Assembly (NCBI GenBank): GCA_964572725.1
Contig: CAZNFW010000008.1
Location: 1 to 64,000, forward strand
Source of the DNA: Rosettibacter sp964572725
Lineage (GTDB): Bacteria > Bacteroidota > Ignavibacteria > Ignavibacteriales > Melioribacteraceae
Direction of reading: 5' to 3'
DNA: 64,000 nt
Position numbers and translations under genes: made by a program
The notes under the pieces: generated by a model
The model's database searches: none
What the model was told of the DNA's origin: nothing
Seen by the model: only the letters and a program-made list of their open reading frames with translations
Shown here: positions 43,499 to 52,674 of the stretch, piece by piece
Numbering within the stretch: the stretch's first letter is position 1
How the letters are laid out: every line of letters starts with the position of its first letter

Positions 43499-44653
43499 TC
43501 AGGCAAGCACTTCAGCTATTTTTTCTATTGCAATGTCTAAATCTTCATAACTAATAACTAAAGGTGGAAGTAATCTTAATACAGTAGTTCCACCGGGCAG
43601 AGTAACGATTCCTTTCTTTAATAATTCAACAATAACTGGCTGAGATTTATCTTTTAACTCAATTCCAATCATTAAACCAATTTGACGAATTTCTCTAACT
43701 TTTGATAATGAATACTTGCTAAATTTTTCTTTGAAATAATTTCCTTTTTGTTCAGCTTGTTCCCATAATTTATTTTCAATCATAAAGTCAATTGCAGCAA
43801 TTCCAGCGGCACAGGCAAGAGGATTTCCGCCGAAAGTAGAGCCGTGTTTGCTTTTTTCCATTTTAATTTTGTCTGAACAAAGAACTGCACCCATTGGAAA
43901 TCCACCCGCTATTGATTTTGCAAGTGTCATAATATCGGCTTCAATATCATAATGTTCTATTGCAAACATTTTTCCAGTTCTGCAAAATCCAGTTTGAATT
44001 TCGTCAATTATTAAGATAATGCCTTTTTCATCACATAATTTTCTGACATTCTGAAAAAATTCTTTCTTCCCAATATTAATTCCGCCTTCTCCTTGAACCA
44101 ATTCGAGTATAATTCCAGCAGTATCATCATCTACTGCTGCAGAGAGTTTTTCAAAATTATTATAAGGAACAAATGTAAAACCAGGCACCAGTGGTTCAAA
44201 CCCATCACGATATTCAGCTTTGAATGTTGCACTTAAAGCACCCATCGTTCTTCCATGAAAACCTTTCATTGCAGCAATAAATTTTGTTTTCTTTGTTGTA
44301 AATCTTGCAAATTTAATTGCCCCTTCAATTGCTTCGGTTCCTGAATTTGTCAGAAATGCTTTTTTGAAATTTTTTGGAGCAATACTGAAAAGTTTTTCAA
44401 GGAATAAAGCTTTTTTGTCATTGTAAAAAGTATTTGGACATGTTATAAGTGTAGAAGCCTGTTTTGAAATTGCTTCTGCAACTTTATCGTTGCAATGTCC
44501 AACATTCGCAACGCTAATACCAGCTGCCAAATCTATATATTCATTTCCCTGATCGTCCCAGAGACGTGCACCTTTACCTTTTACAAAAACAACATCTCTC
44601 ATTGGATAAACTTCAATTTCATATTGCTGCTGAAGTGTTTTGTAATCAGTCAT
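43499..44653 (-). CDS. lysJ: LysW-gamma-L-lysine (or acetylornithine-type) aminotransferase
   Basis: 384 residues, class III PLP aminotransferase. Landmarks: GSTFGGNPLACAAG, NSGTEAIEGAIKFAR, ILIIDEIQTGFCRTG and the PLP Lys in LAKSIAGGFPMG. It converts the carrier-bound semialdehyde to the amine, using glutamate. It is the last gene of the lysW operon, 15 bases after lysZ. LysJ and ArgD are close relatives; the LysW context decides for LysJ. Confidence 0.88.
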   Translation of the reverse strand: MTDYKTLQQQYEIEVYPMRDVVFVKGKGARLWDDQGNEYIDLAAGISVANVGHCNDKVAEAISKQASTLITCPNTFYNDKKALFLEKLFSIAPKNFKKAFLTNSGTEAIEGAIKFARFTTKKTKFIAAMKGFHGRTMGALSATFKAEYRDGFEPLVPGFTFVPYNNFEKLSAAVDDDTAGIILELVQGEGGINIGKKEFFQNVRKLCDEKGIILIIDEIQTGFCRTGKMFAIEHYDIEADIMTLAKSIAGGFPMGAVLCSDKIKMEKSKHGSTFGGNPLACAAGIAAIDFMIENKLWEQAEQKGNYFKEKFSKYSLSKVREIRQIGLMIGIELKDKSQPVIVELLKKGIVTLPGGTTVLRLLPPLVISYEDLDIAIEKIAEVLA

Positions 44654-44668
44654 TTAAAACCTCATTTC

Positions 44669-45460
44669 TTATGAAATAATTGTTCCTTTTCCATTTAAAG
44701 CATCTATAACAGGATGCTCTGTTCGTCCATCTGAAATTATAACTGTAGTATTACCTGTTTCAAATAATTTTCTAAGTGCTAAAATTTTTCTTTTCATTCT
44801 ACCTTCAACTTTTTGCTCCATTGCTTCAAGTTCTTCTTTTGACATTTTAGCAACTAATGATGCTTTATTATTTTTGTCAAGTAAAAATCCTGGAGCTTCT
44901 ATTAAAGAAATAATTTTCTCGGCATTAAATTCACTTTGTAAAAGTGCTACTATATCGTCATTTTCCGAATTAATTGCAAAATTATTTTCATCAATTAACG
45001 GAACGCATAAAACCGGAGTATAACCATTATCAAGCAGTAAATTTAGTAAATGTTTATTGACAGATTTTGGTTTTCCAGAAAAATCTCTCAATAAAAGAGT
45101 TTTACCGCCTTCTCGAACTTTAATACCACTGTTTCTTTTCCCAACAATAACTTTTCCATCAAGTCCGGATAATCCTACCGCATTAATTCCATGCTGTTGA
45201 CATAGTTCTACAATTCTCTTGTTCTTAAGTCCTGCATAAGTCATCATCATTAAATCTATTGTTTCTTCGTTGCTTAAAACAGAATCATATCCAGATAGTG
45301 AAGTAACCACTTTTTTCTGATAATTTAATTTTTGTGCAATCTCGTCTCTTAAAGCATTAGCACCATGAACTATAATAAATTTTTCATTAATAGCTGCAAG
45401 ATCAGAAATTATTCCCTTTAGATTAATTTCTTTTCCGCCGCCAATTTTAATTAAATACAT
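44669..45460 (-). CDS. lysZ: [LysW]-aminoadipate/glutamate kinase
   Basis: 263 residues of amino-acid kinase fold. The N-terminal KIGGG and IIVHGAN (HGAN rather than HGGG) fit LysZ-type enzymes; ENDDIVALL and GRMKRKILAL lie in the usual places. It phosphorylates the side-chain carboxylate of the carrier-bound substrate. Its first ten bases overlap the end of the amidotransferase-like gene, so both are translated together. Confidence 0.88.
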   Translation of the reverse strand: MYLIKIGGGKEINLKGIISDLAAINEKFIIVHGANALRDEIAQKLNYQKKVVTSLSGYDSVLSNEETIDLMMMTYAGLKNKRIVELCQQHGINAVGLSGLDGKVIVGKRNSGIKVREGGKTLLLRDFSGKPKSVNKHLLNLLLDNGYTPVLCVPLIDENNFAINSENDDIVALLQSEFNAEKIISLIEAPGFLLDKNNKASLVAKMSKEELEAMEQKVEGRMKRKILALRKLFETGNTTVIISDGRTEHPVIDALNGKGTIIS

Positions 45461-46095
45461 TTGAACTCCATAAATGAATTATTTGGAATAGATTGCCAGT
45501 TATCTTCGTTAATAAATCTGTCAGAGCAAATAAGAATCAAATCATCTGTAATTTTTTTGTGCATTGTAAAATAATTTTCATCTTCATTAAAGAAAGAATA
45601 AAGATAAGCATTTTTTTTATCTGCAATTATAAAATTCATCGCCCGGACATAAGAAGATTTTTTAATAATAATATCAGTTGCTTTTTGAATTGCATCTTTA
45701 ATGCTACCTTTATCAAATCTTTTTATGTAATTAAAAATTTTTTCTGCACCAATTCGTCCTTCTTCTTTTATTCTAACACCCCGGAGTTCACCATTAAAAA
45801 TGAAAATGTAATTATCGTCATAAAAAGGCATATTGTTTTCTAAGATAATTCCTTCATCACGAAAAGCGCTTCGTGCATGTGCTATTAATCTTTTTGTTGA
45901 ACCAAAATTTAATAAATCATCTTCCCAGATTGGTTTTATATTTTTGTAAAAATTCCATTTATTGTTTTGCCAGTATGCACAACCCCATCCATGGCCCTGA
46001 TATTCCTTGCTGTTTCTTGATATTTCAGCAAACTTCAAAAGATAATCTTTTGCATCAAATTCGTATTTGGAATTTACATACAGCAGTCTGCACAT
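45451..46095 (-). CDS. Class II glutamine-amidotransferase-like (Ntn) hydrolase in the LysW operon
   Basis: 214 residues, only the glutaminase-type domain. MCRLL places Cys2 at the N-terminus after Met removal; Arg75 is in IAHARSAFRDEG, and Asn101-Gly102 (FIFNGELRG) form the oxyanion site, as in YafJ/EgtC-type proteins. No synthase domain follows. GGAG lies before the ATG. The gene sits between lysY and lysZ and overlaps lysZ by ten bases. The Ntn chemistry cleaves gamma-glutamyl amides, which is the bond linking lysine to the C-terminal Glu of LysW. It may therefore release the product, a job done by LysK elsewhere; this is inference. Confidence 0.82.
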   Translation of the reverse strand: MCRLLYVNSKYEFDAKDYLLKFAEISRNSKEYQGHGWGCAYWQNNKWNFYKNIKPIWEDDLLNFGSTKRLIAHARSAFRDEGIILENNMPFYDDNYIFIFNGELRGVRIKEEGRIGAEKIFNYIKRFDKGSIKDAIQKATDIIIKKSSYVRAMNFIIADKKNAYLYSFFNEDENYFTMHKKITDDLILICSDRFINEDNWQSIPNNSFMEFKCI

Positions 46096-46182
46096 TTTAA
46101 CTCCACTACAAAACAGTTATAACTTTATTACGATAAATCAATTTTGATTAGCAATATCAAGTAAATCAAATCAGAAAAAAAA

Positions 46183-47229
46183 TTAAATTGGATGAAGTCC
46201 TGGGAATTCAAGGCCAGTTTTTTCATCAAAACCAAACATGATATTAAATGCCTGAACTGCCTGACCTGCAGCTCCTTTCATCAAATTATCAATTGCACTT
46301 ATAACAACGAGTCGATTTGAAAATTCATCTTTTTTAAATCCTATATCACAGTAATTTGTACCAATTAATAGTTTTGGTTCGGGATATCTATAAATTCCTT
46401 CACTTTCTTTCACAATACGAATAAATGGTTCATTACCATAAGCTTCGCGATAAATTTTCCATATATCTTTTTCAGTCAAATTTTCTTTTAAGAATACATG
46501 GCAAGTAGCAAGTAAACCTCTAACGATATCAATAGCGGTTGCCGAGAAGTGAACCTGAATTTTTTTACCGAAAGATAATTCCTGTAAAATTTCTGCAGTA
46601 TGTCTGTGTTGAGTCGGCATATAAGATCTAACAACTCCGCTTCTTTCAGGATGATGGGAACCTTCATTAATTTTGTTTCCGCCTTCACTTGAACCGACTT
46701 TTACTTCAATAACAGTTCTGTCTTCTTCAACAAGTCCATTTTTATATAAAGGATATAATCCAAGAATACTTGCTGTAGCATTGCATCCCGCACTTGAAAT
46801 AAAATTAGATTTTTTCATCTCCTCGCGATGAAGTTCTGGTATTCCATAAACAAATTCGTTTAATAAATCGGGACGTGCATGTTTGTGACCATACCATTTT
46901 TCATATTCAGAAGAATCTTTTAATCTAAAATCTGCACTCAAATCAATTATTCTCGGAGCAATTTTTTTGAATGTATCAATTTTATTTTGAGAACTATTAT
47001 GAGGAAGACAGAGAAATAACAAATCACATTCTTCAAGTTCATTAATGGAATTAAATTTCAGAGTAGTGACTTTTCTTAAATTTGGATGAATTTTATGAAC
47101 AAATTTTCCTGTATTGCTTTCTGAAGTAACTTGTTTTATTTCAACAAAAGGATGAAATAATAATAATCTAAGAAGTTCGCCTCCAGTATAACCTGAAGCA
47201 CCTACTATGGATACTTTAATCTTTTCCAT
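46183..47229 (-). CDS. lysY: [LysW]-aminoadipyl/glutamyl phosphate reductase
   Basis: 348 residues, ArgC/LysY family. GASGYTGGELLRLL binds NADPH, and the catalytic Cys is in SSAGCNATASILGLYPLY. The stretch VKVGSSEGGNKINEGSHHPE with RSGVVRSY is typical of LysY. It reduces the acyl phosphate to the semialdehyde. The RBS (AGGAGAAATAA) lies inside the end of lysX. Confidence 0.9.
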   Translation of the reverse strand: MEKIKVSIVGASGYTGGELLRLLLFHPFVEIKQVTSESNTGKFVHKIHPNLRKVTTLKFNSINELEECDLLFLCLPHNSSQNKIDTFKKIAPRIIDLSADFRLKDSSEYEKWYGHKHARPDLLNEFVYGIPELHREEMKKSNFISSAGCNATASILGLYPLYKNGLVEEDRTVIEVKVGSSEGGNKINEGSHHPERSGVVRSYMPTQHRHTAEILQELSFGKKIQVHFSATAIDIVRGLLATCHVFLKENLTEKDIWKIYREAYGNEPFIRIVKESEGIYRYPEPKLLIGTNYCDIGFKKDEFSNRLVVISAIDNLMKGAAGQAVQAFNIMFGFDEKTGLEFPGLHPI

Positions 47230-48075
47230 TTATTTCTCCTCTGCAACTCTCAGGATATATTCAACCATTTTTTTAGGAATATTAACACCAGTAGTAATTA
47301 TACTGTTTTTATATTCCATTGTGTAATTAACTTCATTAACTAAATAACCATTTTCAGTTTCAAAGATATCGATAGCAACAATTCCTCCGCCAACAGCTTT
47401 TGCAGCTCGCAAAGAAATATCACGCAGTTCATCAGTAACAGGACAATTAGAAGCAATGCCACCGCGAGCAGTGTTTGTAATCCAATGAGGTGAAGTTCTA
47501 TAAATTGCAGCAATACATTCGTCGCCAACCACAAAGCTTCGAATGTCTCTACCTTTTTTTTCAACATATTTTTGAATATAGAAAATTGAATGATGATAAG
47601 AACCCAAAATTGTTTTATGTTCAAGAACAGCTTCGGCTGCATCGCGGTCATTTATTTTTGAAAGCAATCTACCCCATGAACCAACAGCGGGTTTAAGAAC
47701 TACGGGGTATCCCATTTCTTCAATGGCTTTTAGAGCTGATTCTTCTGTAAATGCAATTCTAACTTCGGGTTGAGGAACATTATGTTCAGCAAGAGCAACA
47801 GAAGTAAGTAATTTATCACCACAGATAGTCGCAACTTGATAAGTATTTACACATTTAATTCCTGCTGCTTCGAATAGTCTTAAGCTATGGAGTGCTCGTG
47901 AGTGATTAATACATCTTTCAACAACAACATCTAAATCAAAATGGTCTTTACCAAGATTAAATGTTATTTCACGGTCATCAATCATAACTAATTCAACGCC
48001 TTTAATTGCGTTGAACTCATCAATTAGAAATTTTTCATCTTTTCTTATCAATGAATGAAGTAATCCGATTTTCAT
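47230..48075 (-). CDS. lysX: LysW ligase, ATP-grasp (LysX)
   Basis: 281 residues, RimK-like ATP-grasp: KPAVGSWGRLLSKINDRDAA, ITNTARGGIASNCPV and NEVNYTMEY are the nucleotide and metal sites. It joins the amino group of alpha-aminoadipate (or glutamate in ArgX-type enzymes) to the C-terminal Glu of LysW. GGGAGAG precedes the ATG. A terminator-like hairpin separates it from the gene upstream. Confidence 0.9.
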   Translation of the reverse strand: MKIGLLHSLIRKDEKFLIDEFNAIKGVELVMIDDREITFNLGKDHFDLDVVVERCINHSRALHSLRLFEAAGIKCVNTYQVATICGDKLLTSVALAEHNVPQPEVRIAFTEESALKAIEEMGYPVVLKPAVGSWGRLLSKINDRDAAEAVLEHKTILGSYHHSIFYIQKYVEKKGRDIRSFVVGDECIAAIYRTSPHWITNTARGGIASNCPVTDELRDISLRAAKAVGGGIVAIDIFETENGYLVNEVNYTMEYKNSIITTGVNIPKKMVEYILRVAEEK

Positions 48076-48094
48076 TTTTAATACTCTCCCTAAT

Positions 48095-48123
48095 TAAATA
48101 AAAAAGAGCTGAAATTTTTCAGC
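48095..48123 (-). terminator. Intra-operon terminator/attenuator between homocitrate synthase and lysX
   Basis: Minus strand: GCTGAAA-AA-TTTCAGC followed by TCTTTTTT. The stem starts at the homocitrate synthase stop codon and the lysX ATG is 20 bases further. The two-base loop can open to four. It would reduce readthrough into lysX. Confidence 0.7.
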
Positions 48124-49268
48124 GTTTATAGGTTAGATGATGTTTGACTGCATCTACGATGTGTCTAAGTTCGGCGAGATCAACTGTGCGTCCTTTCTGA
48201 CCAACAGATTTTACTTCCTTCAAAATATCATATTGTGTTTGTTCATCAAGTTCAGTTTCGCCAATTAAATTTAATGCATATCTAAGAGATGCAATTCCCG
48301 ACATATGGTCTAAAGCAAAACTTCTTTCTCTGCCAACAACAGCAGGATTTAAGCTTTCATAATGCATTGGGTTAATAGAAGCAGCATGAGTATGAACTCC
48401 TGCACAGTGAGTAAATGCATTCATACCAGTAATAGGAAAATTTGCAGGTATTGGAATTCCAGAATGTTTGCTGACTAAATCATATAATTCAATAAGTTTT
48501 GGAAGATTCCAGCGATTTTCTCCAAAATCTACTGTCAGAACAACAAGCAACTGAGCTAAATCAACTAAACCTGCTCTTTCACCCAGACCAAGAGTTGTAG
48601 CATCAATAATGTCGGCTCCAGCACGATAAGCATCGAGTGCGTTTGCGAGTGCCAATCCTCTATCATTATGGCAATGCACTGCTACTTTAGGATTCAAATT
48701 TCTCTTATTAAATTCCTCTTTCAATCTTGAAATATAATCATACATGCTTCTCTTGCCTGGTATCATGTAGCCTGTAGTATCAGCCACACTAATAATATCT
48801 GCACCTGCTTCAATTGCTGCAGTAGCAGCTTTCACAACATTTTCAAATTGTGATCTTACAGTATCTTCGGGAGTATATCGAATTAATAAATCAGGTTTTT
48901 GACTTTTAGCATATTTAATTATATCAGTAATTTGCTTAATTGCACTGTCGAGGTCTTTCTTAAAAACAGTATTTAATCTTTCATCAGAGACACAATAAAA
49001 AACGCCAATAAAGCTCACTCCGCATTCAAGAGCCATATCAATATCTTGTTGTAATGATCTTGAGTGAGCACCTACAATAGCTTTATAATTTTTTTGAGCA
49101 ATAGATTTTACTGCTTCATGAATTTCAGGTGTAACCATTGGATGCCCGGCTTCAATAATGTCAATTCCAATTTCGTCGAGCAAATTTGCTATTGCAAGCT
49201 TGATGTGTTTATCAAAATAAACACCGGGGGTTTGTTCCCCTTCTCTTAAAGTTGAATCTAAAACCCAG
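48119..49268 (-). CDS. Homocitrate synthase (HCS/2-isopropylmalate synthase family), N-terminus in gap
   Basis: About 382 residues are visible; the start codon is lost in the N run. Before the first Leu-rich helix the frame continues as WVLDSTLREGEQTPGVYF, the TLREGEQ signature of homocitrate synthases (IPMS has TLRDGEQ). Metal ligands include AVHCHNDRGLALANAL; further VADTTGYMIPG. It condenses 2-oxoglutarate and acetyl-CoA, the first step of the alpha-aminoadipate route to lysine. It is second in the lysW operon. This is the main evidence for lysine rather than arginine synthesis. Confidence 0.85.
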
Positions 49269-49310
49269 NNNNNNNNNNNNNNNNNNNNNNNNNNNNNNNN
49301 NNNNNNNNNN
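49269..49310. other. Assembly gap of 42 N between lysW and homocitrate synthase
   Basis: The gap hides the last codons of lysW (its acidic C-terminus) and the first codons of homocitrate synthase. If 42 is the true length, the two genes nearly touch or overlap. Confidence 0.9.
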
Positions 49311-49440
49311 TTAATGTTGGAGGGTTAAGAGAAACAACTTCAAGTTCAGTTCCACAATCGGGACATTCAAGCAATTCTCCTACTACTGTCCCTTCCTTTA
49401 ATTCAATCACTGCACCACAAACAGGGCATTCTGCTTTCAT
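49311..49440 (-). CDS. lysW: LysW amino-group carrier protein, C-terminus in gap
   Basis: 43 residues are visible from the ATG at 49440. Zinc-ribbon cysteines are CPVC and CPDC, with ECPVCGAVIELKEGTVVGE and GTELEVVSLNPPTL following the family. LysW is normally about 54 residues and ends in Glu (EDWGE), the attachment point for the intermediates; that end lies in the N run. GGAG is seven bases upstream. First gene of the operon. Confidence 0.92.
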
Positions 49441-49461
49441 ATTACTCCAAAAATTTTTTTG

Positions 49462-49492
49462 CGAAGATAAAAAATATTTTGCGGCTTTGCAA
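49462..49492 (-). promoter_or_regulatory. Candidate promoter of the lysW operon
   Basis: Minus strand: TTG, 20 bases, TATCTTCG, one mismatch from the Bacteroidota -7 box TAnnTTTG. The lysW ATG is 22 bases further on. It lies in the gap after the MoxR gene. Confidence 0.5.
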
Positions 49493-49572
49493 TAAAAACA
49501 GCTATCCAGAAAAATATTTTTTAAGTTTATGCATAACAATGCATAATTATAAATTAAAATATCACCTAATTT

Positions 49573-50559
49573 TTACTCTGCAGTAAGTCTCTTAATAATT
49601 TCTACAGAATCAATACCTTCTGCCTGTGCAGAAAAATTCGGAATTATACGATGACGTAATACAGGGATTAGAAATGTTCTGACATCGTCGATTGTAGGAG
49701 TAAATCTTCCTTCCATAACAGCTTTTGTTTTGGCAGCAAGTATTAAATATTGAGATGCACGAGGTCCTGCACCCCAGCTTATCCAATCTTTAATAAATTT
49801 ATTTGTTCCATCTACTGGACGTGTTGATTTAACAAATTTAACCGCGTATTCAATAACATTATCTGCTACAGGCACTCTTGTAATAAAATCCTGAAAGAAA
49901 ATTATATCTTCAGCATTAAGTATTTTATTTAAATCCGGTTTATAGTCACTTGTAGTTTGTTTTATAATTTTAATTTCTTCATCAAATGCAGGATAATCAA
50001 GCCAGAGATTGAACATAAATCTATCGAGTTGTGCTTCTGGTAATGGATAAGTTCCTTCCTGTTCAATAGGATTTTGTGTAGCAAGCACAAAAAATGGTTC
50101 TTCAAGTTTATAAGTAACACCTGCTGCAGTAACTTTATGTTCCTGCATTGCTTCGAGTAATGCAGACTGAGTTTTGGGAGGAGTTCGATTTATTTCATCT
50201 GCAAGAATAATATTTGCAAAAATTGGTCCTTTTATAAATCTGAAATCTCTCTTTTTTGTTATTGAATCTTCTTCAATAATTTCTGTGCCTGTAATATCAC
50301 TTGGCATTAAATCAGGAGTGAATTGAATACGGCTGAATTTTAAGTCGAGCACTTCCGAAAGAGTTTTAATTAAAAGAGTTTTTGCCAGACCGGGAACACC
50401 AACCAAAAGGCAATGCCCTCTTGATAATAAACTTACAATCAAATTATTAATAATTTCTTCCTGACCGACAATAACTTTTGAAATCTCCTTTTTTATTTCT
50501 TTAACAGCTTCTGAAAGCTTTTCAACTATTTCTATGTCATTTATATTTTTATTAATCAC
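49573..50559 (-). CDS. MoxR-type AAA+ ATPase
   Basis: 328 residues. Walker A GVPGLAKT, Walker B ADEINRTP, sensor 1 ATQNPIEQEGTYPLPEAQLD, and a C-terminal lid (GAGPRASQYLILAAK). MoxR ATPases act as chaperones that activate partner proteins, often with DUF58/VWA genes, but none is adjacent here. It is last in a unit of three foldase genes, 19 bases after the third. Confidence 0.92.
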   Translation of the reverse strand: MINKNINDIEIVEKLSEAVKEIKKEISKVIVGQEEIINNLIVSLLSRGHCLLVGVPGLAKTLLIKTLSEVLDLKFSRIQFTPDLMPSDITGTEIIEEDSITKKRDFRFIKGPIFANIILADEINRTPPKTQSALLEAMQEHKVTAAGVTYKLEEPFFVLATQNPIEQEGTYPLPEAQLDRFMFNLWLDYPAFDEEIKIIKQTTSDYKPDLNKILNAEDIIFFQDFITRVPVADNVIEYAVKFVKSTRPVDGTNKFIKDWISWGAGPRASQYLILAAKTKAVMEGRFTPTIDDVRTFLIPVLRHRIIPNFSAQAEGIDSVEIIKRLTAE

Positions 50560-50578
50560 TTTATTCCTTTTGATTTAT

Positions 50579-51841
50579 TTATAATCTAATTTCCCAATAA
50601 ATTTTTTCTTTAATTTCATCCAGCCAGTTTTTATAAAGTTTTTGTTTCTTATAATATTCTGCAAGTTTTTTTATTTCATTATAATCAAGGTCAAGATTTG
50701 CTTTATGCTGTGGAATTCTCCTAATTAGTTTGACAATGTGATATCCATAAGTATTTCTGTCTAGTTCCATTCTTTTGGGAAAACTTATATCTCCTTCTTT
50801 CATTTTATAAATCTGGTCAACTATAGATTTATCGAGCTGATTAGCTTCAAATGTACCAAGAACACCCCCAAATTTTGCGCTCTCTTTATCATCACTATAT
50901 TTTTTTGCGTAATATTCAAAAGTATTTTTACCAGAAATTATACTGTCTCTTATTTCATTTAAAAATTCTATTGCACTTAAATCTGATTCATTATCAGACT
51001 TCAATTTAATTAATATATGTCGTGTATGAATAGATTCACCTCTTCTTTCTAGCATCTGAATTATATGAAAGCCAACTGGAGATTCAATAATTCCAGATAA
51101 TTGATTAGGAGCAAGTGAAAATGCAGCTGCTTCAAATTCAGGGTAGAAAACGCCACGCTTTACAAATCCAAGGTCACCCCCCTGTGCAGCACTGCCCGGG
51201 TCATCAGAATATTTTTTAGCAAGCTCTGCAAAGTCTGCTCCTTTTTTTAATGAATCAAGAAGAGTTTTTGCAAGTTCTAATGCTTTTTTTCTTGCTCTTT
51301 CACCTGTTCTTGGATTCTGAAAGATATGTGCTATTTCATATTTTTCTGGCACGATGCCAAGTGAATCTTTATACATTTCAAAAAAATCTTCTACTTCTTT
51401 GCGTGAAACCTGTACATCTCCAAATTTTTTTTGCTGTAACATTTGAGCCATAAGATTTTTTCTAGTATCATCTCTTAAAACACGTTTTATTTTTTCAACA
51501 GGCATTCCATAAATCTGTTCTAATTTTTCCTGTGAACCATATTGCTGAATAAAATAATTAATTTGATAATCAAGCTGACTTTTAACCTGATCATCTGAAA
51601 CAACAATTGAATCAAGTTCAGCCTGAGCATATAAAAGTTTTTCTTCAATCATCTGCATTAAAACATTTCGAAGCATATTGGAATCAGGTGCAGATATATT
51701 CCTTTGAGCTGCTTCATAATTTGCTCGAAAATCTAACTCAGACTTTAAAATTATTTCATTGTCTACTACAGCAACAATTTTATCCAGCACCTGAGCAAAT
51801 GCTGATGTGTAAATCAATAATGCCAAAAAAATTTTTTTCAT
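50579..51841 (-). CDS. SurA-like periplasmic peptidyl-prolyl isomerase with two parvulin domains
   Basis: 420 residues with a signal peptide. The N-terminal chaperone part (LDKIVAVVDNEIILKSELD, SurA-like) is followed by two rotamase domains (AHIFQNPRTGERARKKALEL..., RHILIKLKSDNESDLSAIEF) with the KYSDDPGSAAQGGDLG and KYSDDKESAKFGGVLG loops. It helps outer-membrane proteins fold. Third of three adjacent PpiC-type genes. Confidence 0.9.
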   Translation of the reverse strand: MKKIFLALLIYTSAFAQVLDKIVAVVDNEIILKSELDFRANYEAAQRNISAPDSNMLRNVLMQMIEEKLLYAQAELDSIVVSDDQVKSQLDYQINYFIQQYGSQEKLEQIYGMPVEKIKRVLRDDTRKNLMAQMLQQKKFGDVQVSRKEVEDFFEMYKDSLGIVPEKYEIAHIFQNPRTGERARKKALELAKTLLDSLKKGADFAELAKKYSDDPGSAAQGGDLGFVKRGVFYPEFEAAAFSLAPNQLSGIIESPVGFHIIQMLERRGESIHTRHILIKLKSDNESDLSAIEFLNEIRDSIISGKNTFEYYAKKYSDDKESAKFGGVLGTFEANQLDKSIVDQIYKMKEGDISFPKRMELDRNTYGYHIVKLIRRIPQHKANLDLDYNEIKKLAEYYKKQKLYKNWLDEIKEKIYWEIRL

Positions 51842-51843
51842 AT

Positions 51844-52674
51844 TTATTGCCTTTTTATTTCTACATCATAATCAGAAATTAATTCTTCAATGTAATTCTG
51901 AATAAACTCCTTATTTTTTACAACCTGATATCTTTCTTTTACCTTTTCTTTTATTACTTCAAAAGGTGGAATTATTTCTTTGTCGAATTTTTCTACGAGT
52001 TGAAAAACAGCAAATTTATTTTTTTCTACTTCAAGCACCACGCTAATTTCACGCGGCAACATAAATGAAATTATTCTTGCTAAACTTGCTGGTTGTAATT
52101 GATAACCATAATACAAATTGTCTGTCTTCGTACTTACAACTGAAGGTGTATTATTAAATGCATTTAATGCTTTATCCCATCCGCTTTCTATTAAAATTGA
52201 TCTAAATTTTACAGCATCATCAAAATTATTAAAATAAATAATATTAATGCGATATAAATCATCAAGAAGGCGAAAATCATCTTTTAATAATTCATAATAA
52301 TCTCGTAGTTCTGCTTCATCCGGTGAAATCATATTTTCAGATAATATTTTATTAATAAGAAACGCTGCTGCCAATTCTTTTTTTGACCTTTCCAGAATTG
52401 AATTAAATTCTTTATCCTTGATTATTCCTTCTTCAACAGCTTTTTGATACAAAACTTCCCTTTCTATCCATTCATTAATAAATTGTTCTCTCAGTTTTGC
52501 ATTATTTGACTTTTCGCCAAGTGCAGTGGTTAATTCGTCTTCTGTAAGCACAGCATCTTTAATTCTTACAATTTCATTTGATTTCTTTACTTCCTTTGAA
52601 CATCCAAAGAAAACAAGAAGAAAAAAGAAAATAAAAAATACTTTATTGCTTAAATGCTTTGACAAGTTCATCAT
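51844..52674 (-). CDS. Lipoprotein with SurA-N-like domain
   Basis: 276 residues with a lipoprotein signal (LLVFFGCSKE, Cys in lipobox). The rest resembles the helical part of PpiC/SurA proteins (ELTTALGEKSNNAKLREQFI) and a degenerate C-terminal rotamase-like part, without the usual GGDLG loop. It overlaps the end of the preceding foldase gene by 32 bases. Probably a chaperone without strong isomerase activity. Confidence 0.72.
   Translation of the reverse strand: MMNLSKHLSNKVFFIFFFLLVFFGCSKEVKKSNEIVRIKDAVLTEDELTTALGEKSNNAKLREQFINEWIEREVLYQKAVEEGIIKDKEFNSILERSKKELAAAFLINKILSENMISPDEAELRDYYELLKDDFRLLDDLYRINIIYFNNFDDAVKFRSILIESGWDKALNAFNNTPSVVSTKTDNLYYGYQLQPASLARIISFMLPREISVVLEVEKNKFAVFQLVEKFDKEIIPPFEVIKEKVKERYQVVKNKEFIQNYIEELISDYDVEIKRQ

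Noticed and set aside
49183..49441. Long single frame reading from upstream of lysW into the N run up to 49539
   Set aside because: The part before the ATG at 49440 is a spurious extension through the promoter region; LysW starts at MKAECPVCG.
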